From: a methane-oxidizing endosymbiont of Gigantopelta aegis
Lineage (GTDB): Bacteria; Pseudomonadota; Gammaproteobacteria; Methylococcales; Methylomonadaceae
DNA: 44,001 bases
Direction of reading: 5' to 3'
NCBI RefSeq assembly: GCF_016097405.1
Contig: NZ_JAEHGD010000001.1
Span: 2,009,436 to 2,053,436, forward strand
The notes beneath the pieces were generated by a model. That model was not told the DNA's origin. It ran no database searches and saw nothing but the letters and a program-made list of their open reading frames with translations. The position numbers and the translations under genes are program-made. This document shows positions 19,087 to 29,420 of this stretch, piece after piece; within the stretch, counting starts at the first letter, position 1; the number at the start of each line of letters is the position of its first letter.

Positions 19087-20144
19087 ACTGATAAAACACA
19101 AAAACCATGCCATCCTTAAAAATTCTGCACATTCTGGATCATTCCATACCATTACATAGTGGTTATACATTTCGTACCCGGGCAATCCTGGAACAACAGC
19201 GCAATATGGGATGGCGCACTTTTCATGTAACCTCCGCCAAGCAGCTCAATGTTCAGCAAGCCAAAGGAAACGGTCGATGGTCTGGATTTTTACCGTTCTC
19301 CAAACATCAATCCGGTTATCGCTAAAATACCGCTGTTAAATCAATGGGCTGTGGTTAAATCGTTGGAAAAGCGGTTGGATGAAATTATTTCCGAGATAAA
19401 GCCGGATATTTTGCATGCGCATTCTCCCGCCTTGAATGGGCTTGCGGCACTGAAGGTAAGTAAAAAATTTAATATCCCATTAGTCTACGAATGTCGCGCC
19501 TTCTGGGAAGATGCAGCCGTCGATCATGGCACTACCCGCGAAGGGAGTTTGCGTTACCGAATGACTCATACGCTGGAGACCCATGTCTTCAACAAGGCTG
19601 ATGCCATAACCACCATTTGTGAAGGGTTGAGACAAGATATTGCTCAACGTGGCATCGAAGAGAATAAAATTACCGTCATTCCCAATGCCGTCGATATCAG
19701 CAAATTCAGCTATGCTGAAAAGGCCAATACAGAATTACAGCAGTCATTGGGCCTGGCAAACAAAACCGTTTTGGGGTTTATTGGATCATTTTATGCCTAT
19801 GAAGGTTTGCCCTTGTTGCTGGAGGCGCTGCCTGAGATTTTAAATCAGCAGCCAGATGTTAGGTTGTTACTGGTGGGCGGAGGCCCGCAAGAAGAGCTGA
19901 TTAAACAAAAGGCAACAGAATTTGGTGTGAACGATAAGGTTATTTTTACCGGCAGAGTGCCGCATGATCAGGTGCAAGATTACTATAACCTGGTGGATGT
20001 TTTTGTTTATCCGCGCCTGCCGATGCGCCTGACTGAGCTGGTGACGCCGCTCAAGCCTCTGGAAGCGATGGCGCAAGGGCGCTTGGTCGTGGCCTCGGAT
20101 GTCGGTGGGCATAAAGAATTGATCAAAGACCGGGGCAATGGTTA

Positions 20145-20996
20145 GGGGCTGTTGCCATTTCACATAGGTAACCATAAAAAGGCGCAAGCCAGAGCGATAG
20201 AGCCTTCAAAATTTCGTTTGAGTTTGTCATATCGCGTGGCGATCGCTCTGAAATGCTTAAGTCTTGCAAACACATTTTCAACGAGATGGCGATATTTGTA
20301 GAGACACCAATCCATTTCATCATTTCCCCGAGTTGAATTCTTTTTCTTGGGATAACAGGAACAGCCCCTTTGTCTTTAATTTGAAGACGTAATGCTTCAC
20401 TGTCATAGCCTCTGTCAGCAACTATATAGTCACCTTTTGGGAGCTCTGCAACTAATTTCGGTGCTTCTTTACAGTCATGAACTTCGCCGCCTGTCACTGA
20501 GAAATGAATAGGAAGACCACAGGCATCAACGGCCATATGAATTTTACTGGTGTTCCCGGCGACAGATTTCCCTATCGCTGTTTCTTGTTCACAGGCCGCA
20601 CCACTACTATGCTGATGTGCTTTCACAATACTCCCATCAATAAATTCCCATTCCAGGTCTGGATCAACAACCAAGGCGTTAAAAAATACCCATCAGTTTT
20701 TCTTTACGAGACCAGTCATTGAATCGTTTATATACCGCATTCCAATTACCAAAAGCCGTGGGTAAATCTCTCCAGGGACAACCTACTCGCAAGCGATAAA
20801 AAATACCTTCGACTGTTTTTCGAAGACAAGGTTTGTCATAAATTCCCATTTTCAACATAATTATCTTCAGTTTCTCCCAAAGTTCATCCGTAAGCATTTG
20901 TCGGGGCATAGTTTGCTTGTTTTTGAGTCAAAATAAACAATCTATGTGGCGGAGTTATTGAATTTCAAGGGGGATTTTCAAAACGGCAACAGCCCC
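20145..20996 (-). mobile_element. IS5-type element, copy 2 (852 bp, full length)
   Basis: Ends GGGGCTGTTGCC and its inverse, TA duplication at 20143-20144 and 20997-20998. It is the full-length representative together with copy 4 (40845). It interrupts the glycosyltransferase gene with the transposase on the minus strand. Confidence 0.94.
20160..20909 (-). pseudogene. IS5-family (IS427-group) transposase, homopolymer frameshifts
   Basis: The transposase starts MPRQMLTDELWEKLK at 20909. The family parts are GCPWRDLPTAFGNW, FIDGSIVKAHQHSS (first Asp), ADRGYDSEALR (second Asp) and a C-terminal MDWCLYKYRHLVEN with the Glu region. In this copy the T-run after MGIF is six long (five in copy 3, four in copy 4). 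The A-run after IPRK is five long (six would keep frame). The protein is thus split in three. Consensus length would be 249 residues. Confidence 0.85.
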
Positions 20997-21197
20997 TATT
21001 TGTTTAAGGCAAATAATAGTGATGACTTGGCGCAGACAGTTTTGGAATTATTACAGAACCGTTCACAATGGGAGGCACTGCGGCAGCAGGGCAGACACTA
21101 CGTTGAACAGGAACGCAACTGGCTGGTCAGCGTGGCGCGCTATGAAGCGGTTTATCAAGGTATTTTGAAAACATAGCGATAGCATGCTCAGCATTTT

Positions 21198-21430
21198 CTC
21201 GTTCCCACGTTATACGTGGGAATGCATATCGGACGCTCCTGCGTCCCGTAAAGTAGGTGGGAGAATATCGAAAGCGAGGGAATGTGGACATTAGCATTGG
21301 CGTTATTCCAGTGTGCAGAATTACCTGGGTATGACAGGCTTGCTCAATGTCTATCGGGAGTGGAGATGGTTTGGAGTTGTGACGTATAACGTCACAATAT
21401 GCATTCCCACGTACAACGTGGGAACGAGAG
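21198..21430. repeat. REP doublet, first copy
   Basis: A REP with a CGTTCCCACG/CGTGGGAA stem followed by ATGCATA (21198-21226) and a GGACGC-TCCT-GCGTCC stem (21231-21246) is mirrored by TTGTGACG-TATAA-CGTCACAA (21377-21397) and GCATTCCCACG...CGTGGGAACGAGAG (21401-21430). Two oppositely oriented REPs around a spacer form a REPIN/BIME-like unit. Confidence 0.75.
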
Positions 21431-21616
21431 GAATAATAGTGATGCCTTGGCGCAGACAGTTTTGTCATTATTACAGAACCGTTCACAATGGGAGGCATTG
21501 CGGCAGCAGGGCAGGCAGTATGTTGAACAGGAACGCAACTGGCCGGTCAGTGTGGCGCGCTATGAAGCGGTTTATCAAGGTATTTTGAAAACACAGCGAT
21601 AGCGCTTTCAGTATTT

Positions 21617-21833
21617 CTCGTTCCCACGTTGTACGTGGGAATGCATATCGGGACGCTCTTGCGTCCCGTAAAGTGGATGGGAGAATATGGACATTAGCAT
21701 TGGCGTTATTCCAGTGCGCAGAATTACCTGGGCATAACAGCCTGGCTCAAGGCCTATCGGGATTGGTGATGATTTGGAGTTGCGACGTATAACGTCACAA
21801 CAGGCAATCCCACGTATAACGTGGGAACGAGAG
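21617..21833. repeat. REP doublet, second copy
   Basis: Same arrangement as the first copy: a forward REP from 21617, stem GGGACGC...GCGTCCC, then TTGCGACG-TATAA-CGTCACAA and an inverse REP ending 21833, 34 bases before the ugd start. Compensatory differences keep the stems paired. Confidence 0.75.
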
Positions 21834-21867
21834 AAAAACAGATTTAAAAACAGGACAGCTATCAATA

Positions 21868-23204
21868 ATGAAAGTCACAATATTTGGAACAGGTTATGTC
21901 GGTCTGGTCACCGGCATCTGTCTGGCGGAAGTCGGCAACGATGTCGTCTGTGTGGATATTGATCAGGAGAAAATCGATAAATTGAATCAAGGCATTGTGC
22001 CAATTTACGAACCCGGTCTGGATGCGATGGTGAAAGAAAATATGGCGGCTGGCCGGGTGAAGTTTACTACTGATATTGCCGAAGGCGTTCACCATGGTGT
22101 CTTCCAGTTTATCGCAGTGGGAACGCCGCCGGATGAAGATGGCTCGGCCGATTTGCAATATGTGTTGCAGGTGGCCCGGTCAATTGCCGAGAATATGATA
22201 GATTACAAGGTGATCATCGATAAATCCACCGTACCGGTTGGAACGGCGGATAAAGTCAAGGCGGTGATTGAATCGGTGCAGCAGCAGCGGGGTGTCGAGA
22301 TTGATTTTGATGTCGTATCCAATCCTGAGTTCCTGAAAGAAGGCGCGGCCATTGACGACTTCATGAAGCCGGATCGCATCGTGGTCGGTACCGACAACCC
22401 GCGTACCGCCGAATTGTTGAAAGCCTTGTATGCACCGTTTAATCGCAGTCATGAACGGGTTATCGTGATGGATGTACGTTCCGCGGAACTGACTAAATAT
22501 GCTGCCAATGCCATGCTGGCCACCAAAATCAGCTTCATGAACGAGTTATCCAATCTGGCCGAGCGGCTGGGAGCGGATATCGAGCAAGTGCGCAATGGTA
22601 TTGGCTCAGATTCTAGAATCGGCTACTCCTTTATTTATCCCGGTTGTGGCTATGGCGGTTCCTGCTTTCCCAAAGATGTCAAAGCTTTGGAAAAACTGCC
22701 GAGCAGGTCGGCTACAAGGCTGAATTGCTCAGTGCGGTCGAAAATGTCAACGCTCGGCAAAAACAGGTATTGGTCAACAAAATCAAACAGCATTATGGCG
22801 ATGATTTAACCGGCAAAACCTTTGCATTGTGGGGCTTGGCCTTCAAGCCCAAAACCGACGATATGCGCGAAGCACCCAGCCGCGTCATTCTGGAAGCCTT
22901 GATCGATGCTGGTGCAACGGTCCAAGCGTATGACCCAGAAGCACTGGACGAAGCCAAACGTATTTATGGCGATAAAGCCGGCTTGAGGTTGATGGAATCG
23001 CAAGATCAAGTGCTTGAAGGCGCCAATGCCTTGGTCATCGTAACCGAATGGAAAAACTTCTGGAGCCCTGATTTTGAGCTATTGAAAAACACTTTAAAAG
23101 ACAAAGTGATTTTTGATGGCAGAAATCTTTATCAGCCAAAAATGCTGGAAAAACTGGGGCTGCAGTATTATGCGATTGGGCGAGGGCATTCCATAACAAC
23201 TTGA
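21868..23204 (+). pseudogene. ugd: UDP-glucose 6-dehydrogenase with one frameshift
   Basis: This enzyme oxidises UDP-glucose to UDP-glucuronate with two NAD+, supplying an acidic sugar for polysaccharide. The N-terminal Rossmann motif is [19 protein letters not shown] (residues 5-23), then [13 protein letters not shown] and [14 protein letters not shown]. The catalytic cysteine lies in [12 protein letters not shown], near residue 262. The C-terminal domain includes FKPKTDDMREAPS. Between KALEK and [10 protein letters not shown] the frame breaks in an A-run of five (22691-22695), where six would restore a single 445-residue protein of normal length. The product is therefore truncated after the active site as sequenced, unless this is a sequencing error. 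Confidence 0.92.
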
Positions 23205-23205
23205 T

Positions 23206-24280
23206 ATGGATAAAAAACACTTAATGTAGGCTTGGTAGGGCCTGTTCCACCACCTTATGGCGGAATGGCTAATCAGTTTAATCAGCTTAAAAAATTACTG
23301 AGCCAGGAGGGGTGCAGGTTTCTGCTGTGGCAACGAACCCACCTTACCCAAAGGCATGGATGGGCAAAATAAAAGGGATTCGTGCTATTTTCAGGTTGCT
23401 GCCGTATTTAGTTAAAATCTGGAAACTCGCCGGTCAAGTCGAGGTTATTCATGTTTTTTCAAATTCCGGCTGGTCATGGCAATTATTTTCTGCACCGGTT
23501 TTGTGGATAGCATCGGTCAGAAAAACCCCAGTGATTATCAATTACCGGGGCGGTGAGGCGCAGCGGTACTTTGAGCAATCCATTGCTGTTGTTCGCCCTT
23601 CCATGAAGCGGGCACAACGTATCGTCGTGCCTTCAGGTTACTTGGCAGCTGTTTTTCAGGCATTCAATATTGATAATGTCATGGTAATTCCGAATATTAT
23701 CAATTTGGAGCGATTTAGGCCTAAAAAGCATGAACAGGGGTATCATTTAATTATCACTCGAAATCTTGAAGCGATTTATGGTATTGAAACAGCGATAAAA
23801 TCGCTTGAGTTGATCAAGAAGGATTATCCTCAAGTCAAGCTGACCATTGCCGGTAGTGGCGAGCAAAAAGACTATCTACAGCAGCAAGTTAGTGCCTTGG
23901 GGCTTGAAGACAATGTTTGTTTTACCGGTAAATTGACACCTGATGAGGTAGTTGCCCTGTATCAACAAGCAGATATTATGCTAAATCCGACCACTGTCGA
24001 TAACATGCCAAATTCGGTGCTCGAATCAATGGCCTGTGGTGTTCCGGTAGTGACAACCAATGTTGGTGGAATTCCTTTTATTGTCGAAGATGATAAAACA
24101 GCATTATTGGTCGATGTGGGTGATTTTGAAATGATGGCGAAAAAAGTGATGACTCTGTTCAAAGATGAATCCCTCTATCAACGGCTGGTAACGAATGGTC
24201 TGGCGGAAGTGCAAAGGTATTCCTGGCCTAATGTTAAACAACAATGGTTATCACTCTATTCAACGGTGGCAAATCAATAA
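23206..24280 (+). pseudogene. Glycosyltransferase (GT4) with two 5' frameshifts
   Basis: A GT-B family 4 glycosyltransferase. The open part begins around 23312, but upstream frames encode the expected N-terminus: ATG at 23206, then VGLVGPVPPPYGGMANQFN, the usual loop of this family. Adding one base to the A-run at 23212-23217 and one to the G-run at 23309-23312 gives a continuous 358-residue protein. The C-terminal domain has GSGEQKDYLQQQV, DIMLNPTTVDNMPNSVLES and ACGVPVVTTNVGG. It starts 1 base after the ugd stop and its TAA overlaps the next ATG (TAATG), indicating an operon. Confidence 0.87.
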
Positions 24281-24440
24281 TGGACTTATATACAAAACTT
24301 GTTTCCGGTTTTCTGTTTCCGTTACATGAAAAACTCAAAAACATCATACCGTACAAGTTCGGCGGAACATGGAACAAAGCCAATGGCTTAGCCCTGATGA
24401 ACTGAAGGCATTGCAATTAAAAAACCTGAAGGTCTTTTTT

Positions 24441-25565
24441 ATACTCTCCGCACATGAAAATAGAGCAAACCATCATGCACCGATAATTTGAAAATTCTCA
24501 GTTAAAAGTGAGCGCAAATTGTCGACATGCTTTTCTGGCTCAGAAAAGAATGTCTCGCAGGCTATTTTGAATTCTTTGAATGTTTCATAATACTGGTCAT
24601 ATAAGATTTCTTTCTTGAAATATCGCCAGTACCGTTCAATCAAATTAAGATTCGGCGCATACGGCGGTAAAAACACTAATTCAATTCGCGACATTTCAAG
24701 AAATTGTCTGACAGCCTTTGATCGGTAGTAGCGTGCATTATCGCAAATGATGTAAATAGTCCCAGCCTTCGGGTAACGTTCTTCAATCGCCTTACAAAGA
24801 TCAATCGTTGCCTCGCCATTGATGGTGTCATAGAAGCGGCAGACAGTATCCAGAGAATCGATATTGACTGCACCGTTGACATTGAGACGTTGACGCCCGG
24901 TATTACTCTGAATCGTGAATTCCACACCACGCTTAATCCAACCACAAGCCATTACAGGATTATGTTGTGGATGAACACCATCCATGAACAATATCAAGTC
25001 TTCGGGCTGCTTGTCTTCCTTTAGTTGTTGATATTTCTCAAGGAACTCCAGTTGGGCTTTTGCATTAGCTTTGCCGGGTATCAGCTTGGGCTTTTTATAG
25101 ACATAACCCAAGCGATGCAGCAAGGCTGTCACACCGCGTTCACTATAGCGAACCTGCCAACGCTCTTTAATGTAAGCTGCAACCGATTTAGCGGTTAAGT
25201 GAAGATTTTTCTGCAGATATTCATCCAACTCGGTCGCTTCTGAAACCGATAAGAAACTGGCACTTCCAACATGCTGAGTTTGTAGGAGTTTAGCAAGACC
25301 ACCTTTCTTATATTTTCGATAGTAGGTACGGATTGTATTGCGGTCAATGAGAAGTGCTTCGGCAACGTTTGTTGCTGACCAGCCTGAACCTAAAAGAATG
25401 ATGGCTTTAACTCGGTCTGCATCACGTTTTTCTCGAAGCTCACCATGGCTTCGCGCAAATCGGCTAATTCAGTCTCTGGAAGGGTGTAATTCGACATGGC
25501 CTTATTTTATATATTTCACTCCATTACGTCATCTTTTTATGCTAAATTCTCATTTGCGAAGAGTA
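24441..25565 (-). mobile_element. IS630-family element (1125 bp)
   Basis: Imperfect terminal repeats TACTCTCCGCACATGAAAAT and TACTCTTCGCAAATGAGAAT are flanked by TA on each side (24439-24440 and 25566-25567), the target duplication of the IS630 family. The element carries one transposase gene on the minus strand and interrupts the CapK/PaaK-like gene. Confidence 0.92.
24473..25497 (-). pseudogene. IS630-family transposase, one frameshift
   Basis: The ATG at 25497 gives SNYTLPETELADLREA; the frame then breaks at a two-base C-run (25447-25448), and three C would join it to the long remainder, total 341 residues. An N-terminal helix-turn-helix region (GSGWSATNVAEALLIDRNTI) precedes the DDE catalytic part: FMDGVHPQHN, IICDNARYYRSK and PPYAPNLNLIERYW. 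The long part alone (24473-25228) is open for 251 residues. Confidence 0.88.
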
Positions 25566-26786
25566 TAAATGATGTTCAGCAACATGTACCTTATTATCGC
25601 CAGCTATTCCAGCGACTGAATTTCAGTGTTGAGTCGATTAAATCGTTACAAGATTTATCTCGCCTGCCGTTGACCAGTAAAACCATTATTCGGCAGCAGA
25701 CAGAGCAATTGAAAGCCGATGATGCCGTTGGTTTGGCACGATTCAACACCGGTGGCTCCAGTGGCGAGCCGCTAGTGTTTTATATTGGTAAAAAACGGGT
25801 CAGTCATGATGTGGCGGCAAAATGGCGGGCGACCCGCTGGTGGGGGGTCGATATTGGTGATCCGGAAATTGTGATTTGGGGGTCGCCGATTGAATTGGGT
25901 GCGCAAGATAAAGTCCGCCTGATACGCGATAAATTATTGCGCACCCAGTTATTGCCAGCGTTTGAAATGTCGGAAGAAAAAGTCGCTGGTTTTATCCGGC
26001 AGATTCAGCAAGTTCGCCCCAAAATGCTGTTTGGCTATCCTTCCGCGTTGGCGCATATTGCCAAACAAGCCGATAAAAATAACCAAAAGCTGGATGATTT
26101 AGGCATTAAAGTTGCCTTTGTCACTTCCGAACGCTTGTATGATTATCAGCGGGATATTATCGAAAAAGTGTTTGGCTGTCCGGTGGCCAATGGCTATGGT
26201 GGGCGGGATGCCGGATTCATTGCCCATCAATGTCCACAAGGCAAGATGCATATCACGGCGGAAGATATACTTGTTGAAATTATCGATAAAGACGGCCGCG
26301 TCTTGCCAATGGGTGAGTCCGGGGAAATTGTCGTTACTCATCTGGCCACCCGGGATTTTCCATTTATTCGCTATCGAACCGGTGATGTCGGCGTATTGAG
26401 TGATGAGGTTTGTGAATGTGGGCGTGGCTTGCCAGTTTTGAAAGAAATCCAGGGGCGTACCAGTGATTTTATTGTTGCCCAGGATGGTACAGTGTTGCAT
26501 GGCCTGGCGCTGATTTATGTATTGCGCGACCTGGAAGGCATCGAAGAATTCAAGATTATTCAACACAGCAAAGACAAGACCGAAGTTCAATTGGTGACGA
26601 ATGAACACTATTTACCGGAAAGTGAAAAGCAGATTCGAGATACCTTCAAAGCCAGGCTGGGACAAACAGTGAAAATCGAAATTCATCGGGTGGCTAACAT
26701 TGAAAAAGAAAAATCCGGCAAATTCAGGTATGTTGTCAGTCATGTTGACATTGATAAACAATAACGCCAAAACGCAACGCACTGTT

Positions 26787-26918
26787 ATGAATTGTCCAAT
26801 ATATTTGGTTGATTCTCCAGAAGATTTCATGCCGACGCCTTATCATAAGCAACAAATGGATGCGGCCGAAAAGGTTATGAAGATGTACCGTAACGCCTTA
26901 CATGAACTGGCAAAGTGA
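26787..26918 (+). CDS. Small hypothetical protein (43 residues)
   Basis: A short frame MNCPIYLVDSPEDFMPTPYH... lies 22 bases after the ligase stop and before the asparagine-synthase homologue. It is hydrophilic, with a helical C-terminal half (AAEKVMKMYRNALHELAK). No family recognised and only a weak ribosome binding site. It may be a real small gene or a remnant. Confidence 0.3.
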   Translation: MNCPIYLVDSPEDFMPTPYHKQQMDAAEKVMKMYRNALHELAK

Positions 26919-27051
26919 AAGAAACCTCTTGGGTTTTGTGAGATGTTTTTCTCGCTCCGATGCAGGAATGCCAGGACAGTCTACAGAAAAACAGCTTTCC
27001 ATATGGTTTTAACACTATTTTATTTCAAATACCTAACAAGCGGGTAAAACC

Positions 27052-28833
27052 ATGACACAAGCAGTAGGTTGGATCAATACAACGACAACGGATCAAGATG
27101 CCGACGGATTGTTGACCAGAATAATTAATCGTCAGGAAGTTGCCAAACAAACCAGTAAGGGGATGGCGATTGCTGCCGAACATTCAAGGTTTTTTCAGCA
27201 AGATGGCTGCGTGCTGATTAACCTGGATGGTTGTGATAATCAGGAAAAGGAACAAATAATCCGGCAATACCAACAGCAGGAAACGGCGTTTATCGATAGC
27301 TACCGTGCCGAGCACAGTTTTATCCTGCTGGATATGGATCAGCAAACGGTTGTTTTAGTCACCGATGGAATCGGCAAAAGCAATATTTTTTATGCGCAAA
27401 CCGCTAGCGGGCTTGTCTTTGGCACATCTGCCGATTTCGTCATTGCTCATCCAGACGTTAGCGACGAGATTTCAGCGCAAACTGTTTATGATTATGTCTA
27501 TTTTCATCATTGCCCTAGCCCCAACACTATTTATAAACAAGTCAAAAAACTGGAAAACGCCCAGGTGTTGATCGTGGAAAAAGGCAACATAACGGTTAAA
27601 AATTATTGGCTACCTCATTTTCAGGAAAAATTGACGGAGAGTGTCGAGGACGCCGGAAAGCACTTACAAGCATTATTGACTGAGGCTGTGCGAAAAAATG
27701 TGGACAAGGCCGAAGATACCGGCGCCTTTTTGAGTGGAGGGCTGGACAGCTCCAGTGTTTCAGGCGCATTGTCCAAAGTGTTTCCAGGGCAGGCAAAAAC
27801 CTTTTCCATGGGCTTTCCGGTAGAAGGTTATGATGAAATTGAATATGCCAGAACAGCGGTCAAGCATTTCAATACCCGGCAGCATGAATATTATTTGACC
27901 CCGGAAGATACGGTCAAAGCCATCCCGGACATCGCCGATTATTATGATGAGCCGTTTGGCAACTCCTCGGCGCTGGCAGCCTATTATTGCGCCAAAATGG
28001 CCAAAGAAAATGGCGTCAATATATTATTGGCCGGTGATGGCGGTGATGAATTATTTGCCGGCAATGAACGCTACGCCAAACAATTGTTGTTTGATTATTA
28101 TTTTAAAGCCCCGAAACCCTTGCGCTCAGCATTGGAAGCCTTTCTCAAGACACTGCCTGCATCACTGGCTGACAAAGGCTTGTTTTTCAAAGCCAAACGT
28201 TATATCGAACAAGCTAAAGAGCCGATGCCTGACCGCTTGCAAGATTACAATTTCCTGCACCGGCATGACAATGCCGACATTTTTCAATCCGATTTTTTAC
28301 AGCAGGTTGATACCCGGGAGCCATTGAATTTATTAAGAGAAAGCTATCAACGGCCTGATGAGGCAAGTATGTTGAACCGGATGCTTTATATGGACTGGAA
28401 AACCACTCTGCATGATAATGACTTGGTCAAAGTTAATCGAATGTGTGAGATGGCGGGCATCGAGGTGCGCTATCCATTACTGGATCAAACAATTGTCAAT
28501 TTTTCGACGCAGATACCATCAACAATCAAATTAAATGGCCAGAAACTGCGCTGGTTTTATAAGCAGGCTTTTACAGACTTTTTGCCGGAAAAAATTATTA
28601 ACAAACCCAAACACGGTTTTGGCCTGCCGTTTGGTATTTGGCTAAAAGACTATCAGCCCCTGAAAGAACTGGCTTATGATAGTATCAACAGCCTGAAAAA
28701 ACGTCTTTATTTTAAAAGTGAATTTTTAGATCATGCCATTAAAATGCACCAAAGTATTCATGCCGCTTATTATGGTGAGCTTATCTGGATATTGATGATG
28801 CTGGAGTTGTGGTTTCAGAGCAAAGAAAAATAA
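27052..28833 (+). CDS. Asparagine-synthase homologue without a glutaminase cysteine
   Basis: A 593-residue intact protein of the asparagine synthase/amide ligase superfamily. The synthase domain is complete: PP-loop FLSGGLDSSSVSGAL (about 225-239), YDEPFGNSSALA (about 300), LLAGDGGDELFAGNERY (about 325) and EVRYPLLDQ. The N-terminal domain starts MTQAVGWINTT and lacks the Cys-2 nucleophile, so glutamine hydrolysis is not expected. It could use free ammonia or another amine, as beta-lactam synthetases and lasso cyclases do within this superfamily. It follows the ligase gene and precedes the sulfotransferase. Role inferred: amide or peptide-like modification of the surface polymer. Confidence 0.85.
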   Translation: MTQAVGWINTTTTDQDADGLLTRIINRQEVAKQTSKGMAIAAEHSRFFQQDGCVLINLDGCDNQEKEQIIRQYQQQETAFIDSYRAEHSFILLDMDQQTVVLVTDGIGKSNIFYAQTASGLVFGTSADFVIAHPDVSDEISAQTVYDYVYFHHCPSPNTIYKQVKKLENAQVLIVEKGNITVKNYWLPHFQEKLTESVEDAGKHLQALLTEAVRKNVDKAEDTGAFLSGGLDSSSVSGALSKVFPGQAKTFSMGFPVEGYDEIEYARTAVKHFNTRQHEYYLTPEDTVKAIPDIADYYDEPFGNSSALAAYYCAKMAKENGVNILLAGDGGDELFAGNERYAKQLLFDYYFKAPKPLRSALEAFLKTLPASLADKGLFFKAKRYIEQAKEPMPDRLQDYNFLHRHDNADIFQSDFLQQVDTREPLNLLRESYQRPDEASMLNRMLYMDWKTTLHDNDLVKVNRMCEMAGIEVRYPLLDQTIVNFSTQIPSTIKLNGQKLRWFYKQAFTDFLPEKIINKPKHGFGLPFGIWLKDYQPLKELAYDSINSLKKRLYFKSEFLDHAIKMHQSIHAAYYGELIWILMMLELWFQSKEK

Positions 28834-28887
28834 TTACTACAAATATAAAAAATGAATAGTCTTCCTGAAAAAATCATTAAAACATTA

Positions 28888-29398
28888 GGGGCTTTTTTTC
28901 TTGGGATAACAGGAACAGCCCCTTTGTCTTTAATTTGAAGACGTAATGCTTCACTGTCATAGCCTCTGTCAGCAACTATATAGTCACCTTTTTGGGAGCT
29001 CTGCAACTAATTTCGGTGCTTCTTTACAGTCATGAACTTCGCCGCCTGTCACTGAGAAATGAATAGGAAGACCACAGGCATCAACGGCCATATGAATTTT
29101 ACTGGTGTTCCCGGCGACAGATTTCCCTATCGCTGTTTCTTGTTCACAGGCCGCACCACTACTATGCTGATGTGCTTTCACAATACTCCCATCAATAAAT
29201 TCCCATTCCAGGTCTGGATCAACAACCAAGGCGTTAAAAATACCCATCAGTTTTTCTTTACGAGACCAGTCATTGAATCGTTTATATACCGCATTCCAAT
29301 TACCAAAAGCCGTGGGTAAATCTCTCCAGGGACAACCTACTCGCAAGCGATAAAAAATACCTTCGACTGTTTTTCGAAGACAAGGTTTGTCATACCCC
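28888..29398 (-). mobile_element. IS5-type element, copy 3 (511 bp, deleted next to both ends)
   Basis: Flanking TA duplications (28886-28887 and 29399-29400) and the terminal GGGGCT and CCCC are present. About 190 bp directly inside the left end and about 150 bp directly inside the right end are missing compared with copy 2. What remains is the central transposase segment (VGCPWRDLPTAFGNW to ADRGYDSEALR) on the minus strand, with an extra T at about 28989. It interrupts codon 12 of the sulfotransferase. Confidence 0.88.
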
Positions 29399-29420
29399 TA
29401 AAGTTTTACAACAAAAAGTA

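Larger units (their letters stand above)
19107..21176 (+). pseudogene. XrtA-system glycosyltransferase (GT4), frameshifted and IS5-interrupted
   Basis: The start KILHILDHSIPLHSGYTFRT and the later ETVDGLDFYRSP are characteristic of a glycosyltransferase family tied to exosortase-A clusters. The GT-B C-terminal domain has GFIGSFYAYEGLPLLLEAL and LKPLEAMAQGRLVVASDVGG. Removing the IS (20145-20996, one TA) restores ...DRGNG-YLFKANNSDDL... and a C-terminus ending ...YQGILKT. A one-base insertion around 19235-19260 puts the first 45 or so residues out of frame with the rest. Corrected length is 404 residues. Its last 160 bases are duplicated directly downstream. Confidence 0.88.
21012..21833. repeat. 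420-bp tandem duplication of a glycosyltransferase 3' end plus REP doublet
   Basis: Unit 1 is 21012-21431 and unit 2 is 21432-21833. Each begins AATAATAGTGATG, holds the last 50 or so codons of the glycosyltransferase, then a pair of inverted REP elements. The units differ by scattered substitutions and a 16-base indel. Unit 2 still encodes the C-terminal peptide in frame (ending GILKTQR) without a gene in front. This 690-base stretch between the glycosyltransferase and ugd contains no other gene. Confidence 0.9.
24280..26764 (+). pseudogene. CapK/PaaK-like adenylate-forming ligase, IS630-interrupted
   Basis: Related to phenylacetate-CoA ligase (PaaK/CapK), which activates a carboxylate with ATP; homologues sit in capsule and exopolysaccharide loci with unknown acyl substrates. 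ATG at 24280 overlaps the preceding stop. Core motifs are NTGGSSGEPLVFYIG (P-loop-like), NGYGGRDAGFIAHQCP, YRTGDVG and RTSDFIV. The first 50 or so codons (LYTKLVSGFLFPLHEKL ... QWLSPDELKALQLKNL) are separated by an IS630 element (24441-25565) from the rest, which resumes at NDVQQHVPYYRQLFQRL. Three one-base indels in the 5' part (24337-24341, 24419-24423, 24434-24439) also disturb the frame. Corrected length is 452 residues. Confidence 0.87.

Noticed and set aside
21313-21602. Short open frames between the glycosyltransferase and ugd
   Set aside because: They run through REP hairpins and the duplicated gene 3' end and lack starts or ribosome sites; treated as repeat sequence.
21198-21833. Possible CRISPR array in the palindrome-rich stretch
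   Set aside because: Only two copies of a long unit, no regular short spacers, no cas genes; the palindromes are inverted REP pairs.
22644-22809. Programmed frameshifting in ugd
   Set aside because: No stimulatory structure was obvious and the same kind of one-base loss affects many neighbouring genes; a mutation or sequence error is simpler.
26787-26918. A toxin-antitoxin partner
   Set aside because: Only one small frame, no recognisable antitoxin or toxin partner nearby; kept as a low-confidence hypothetical gene.
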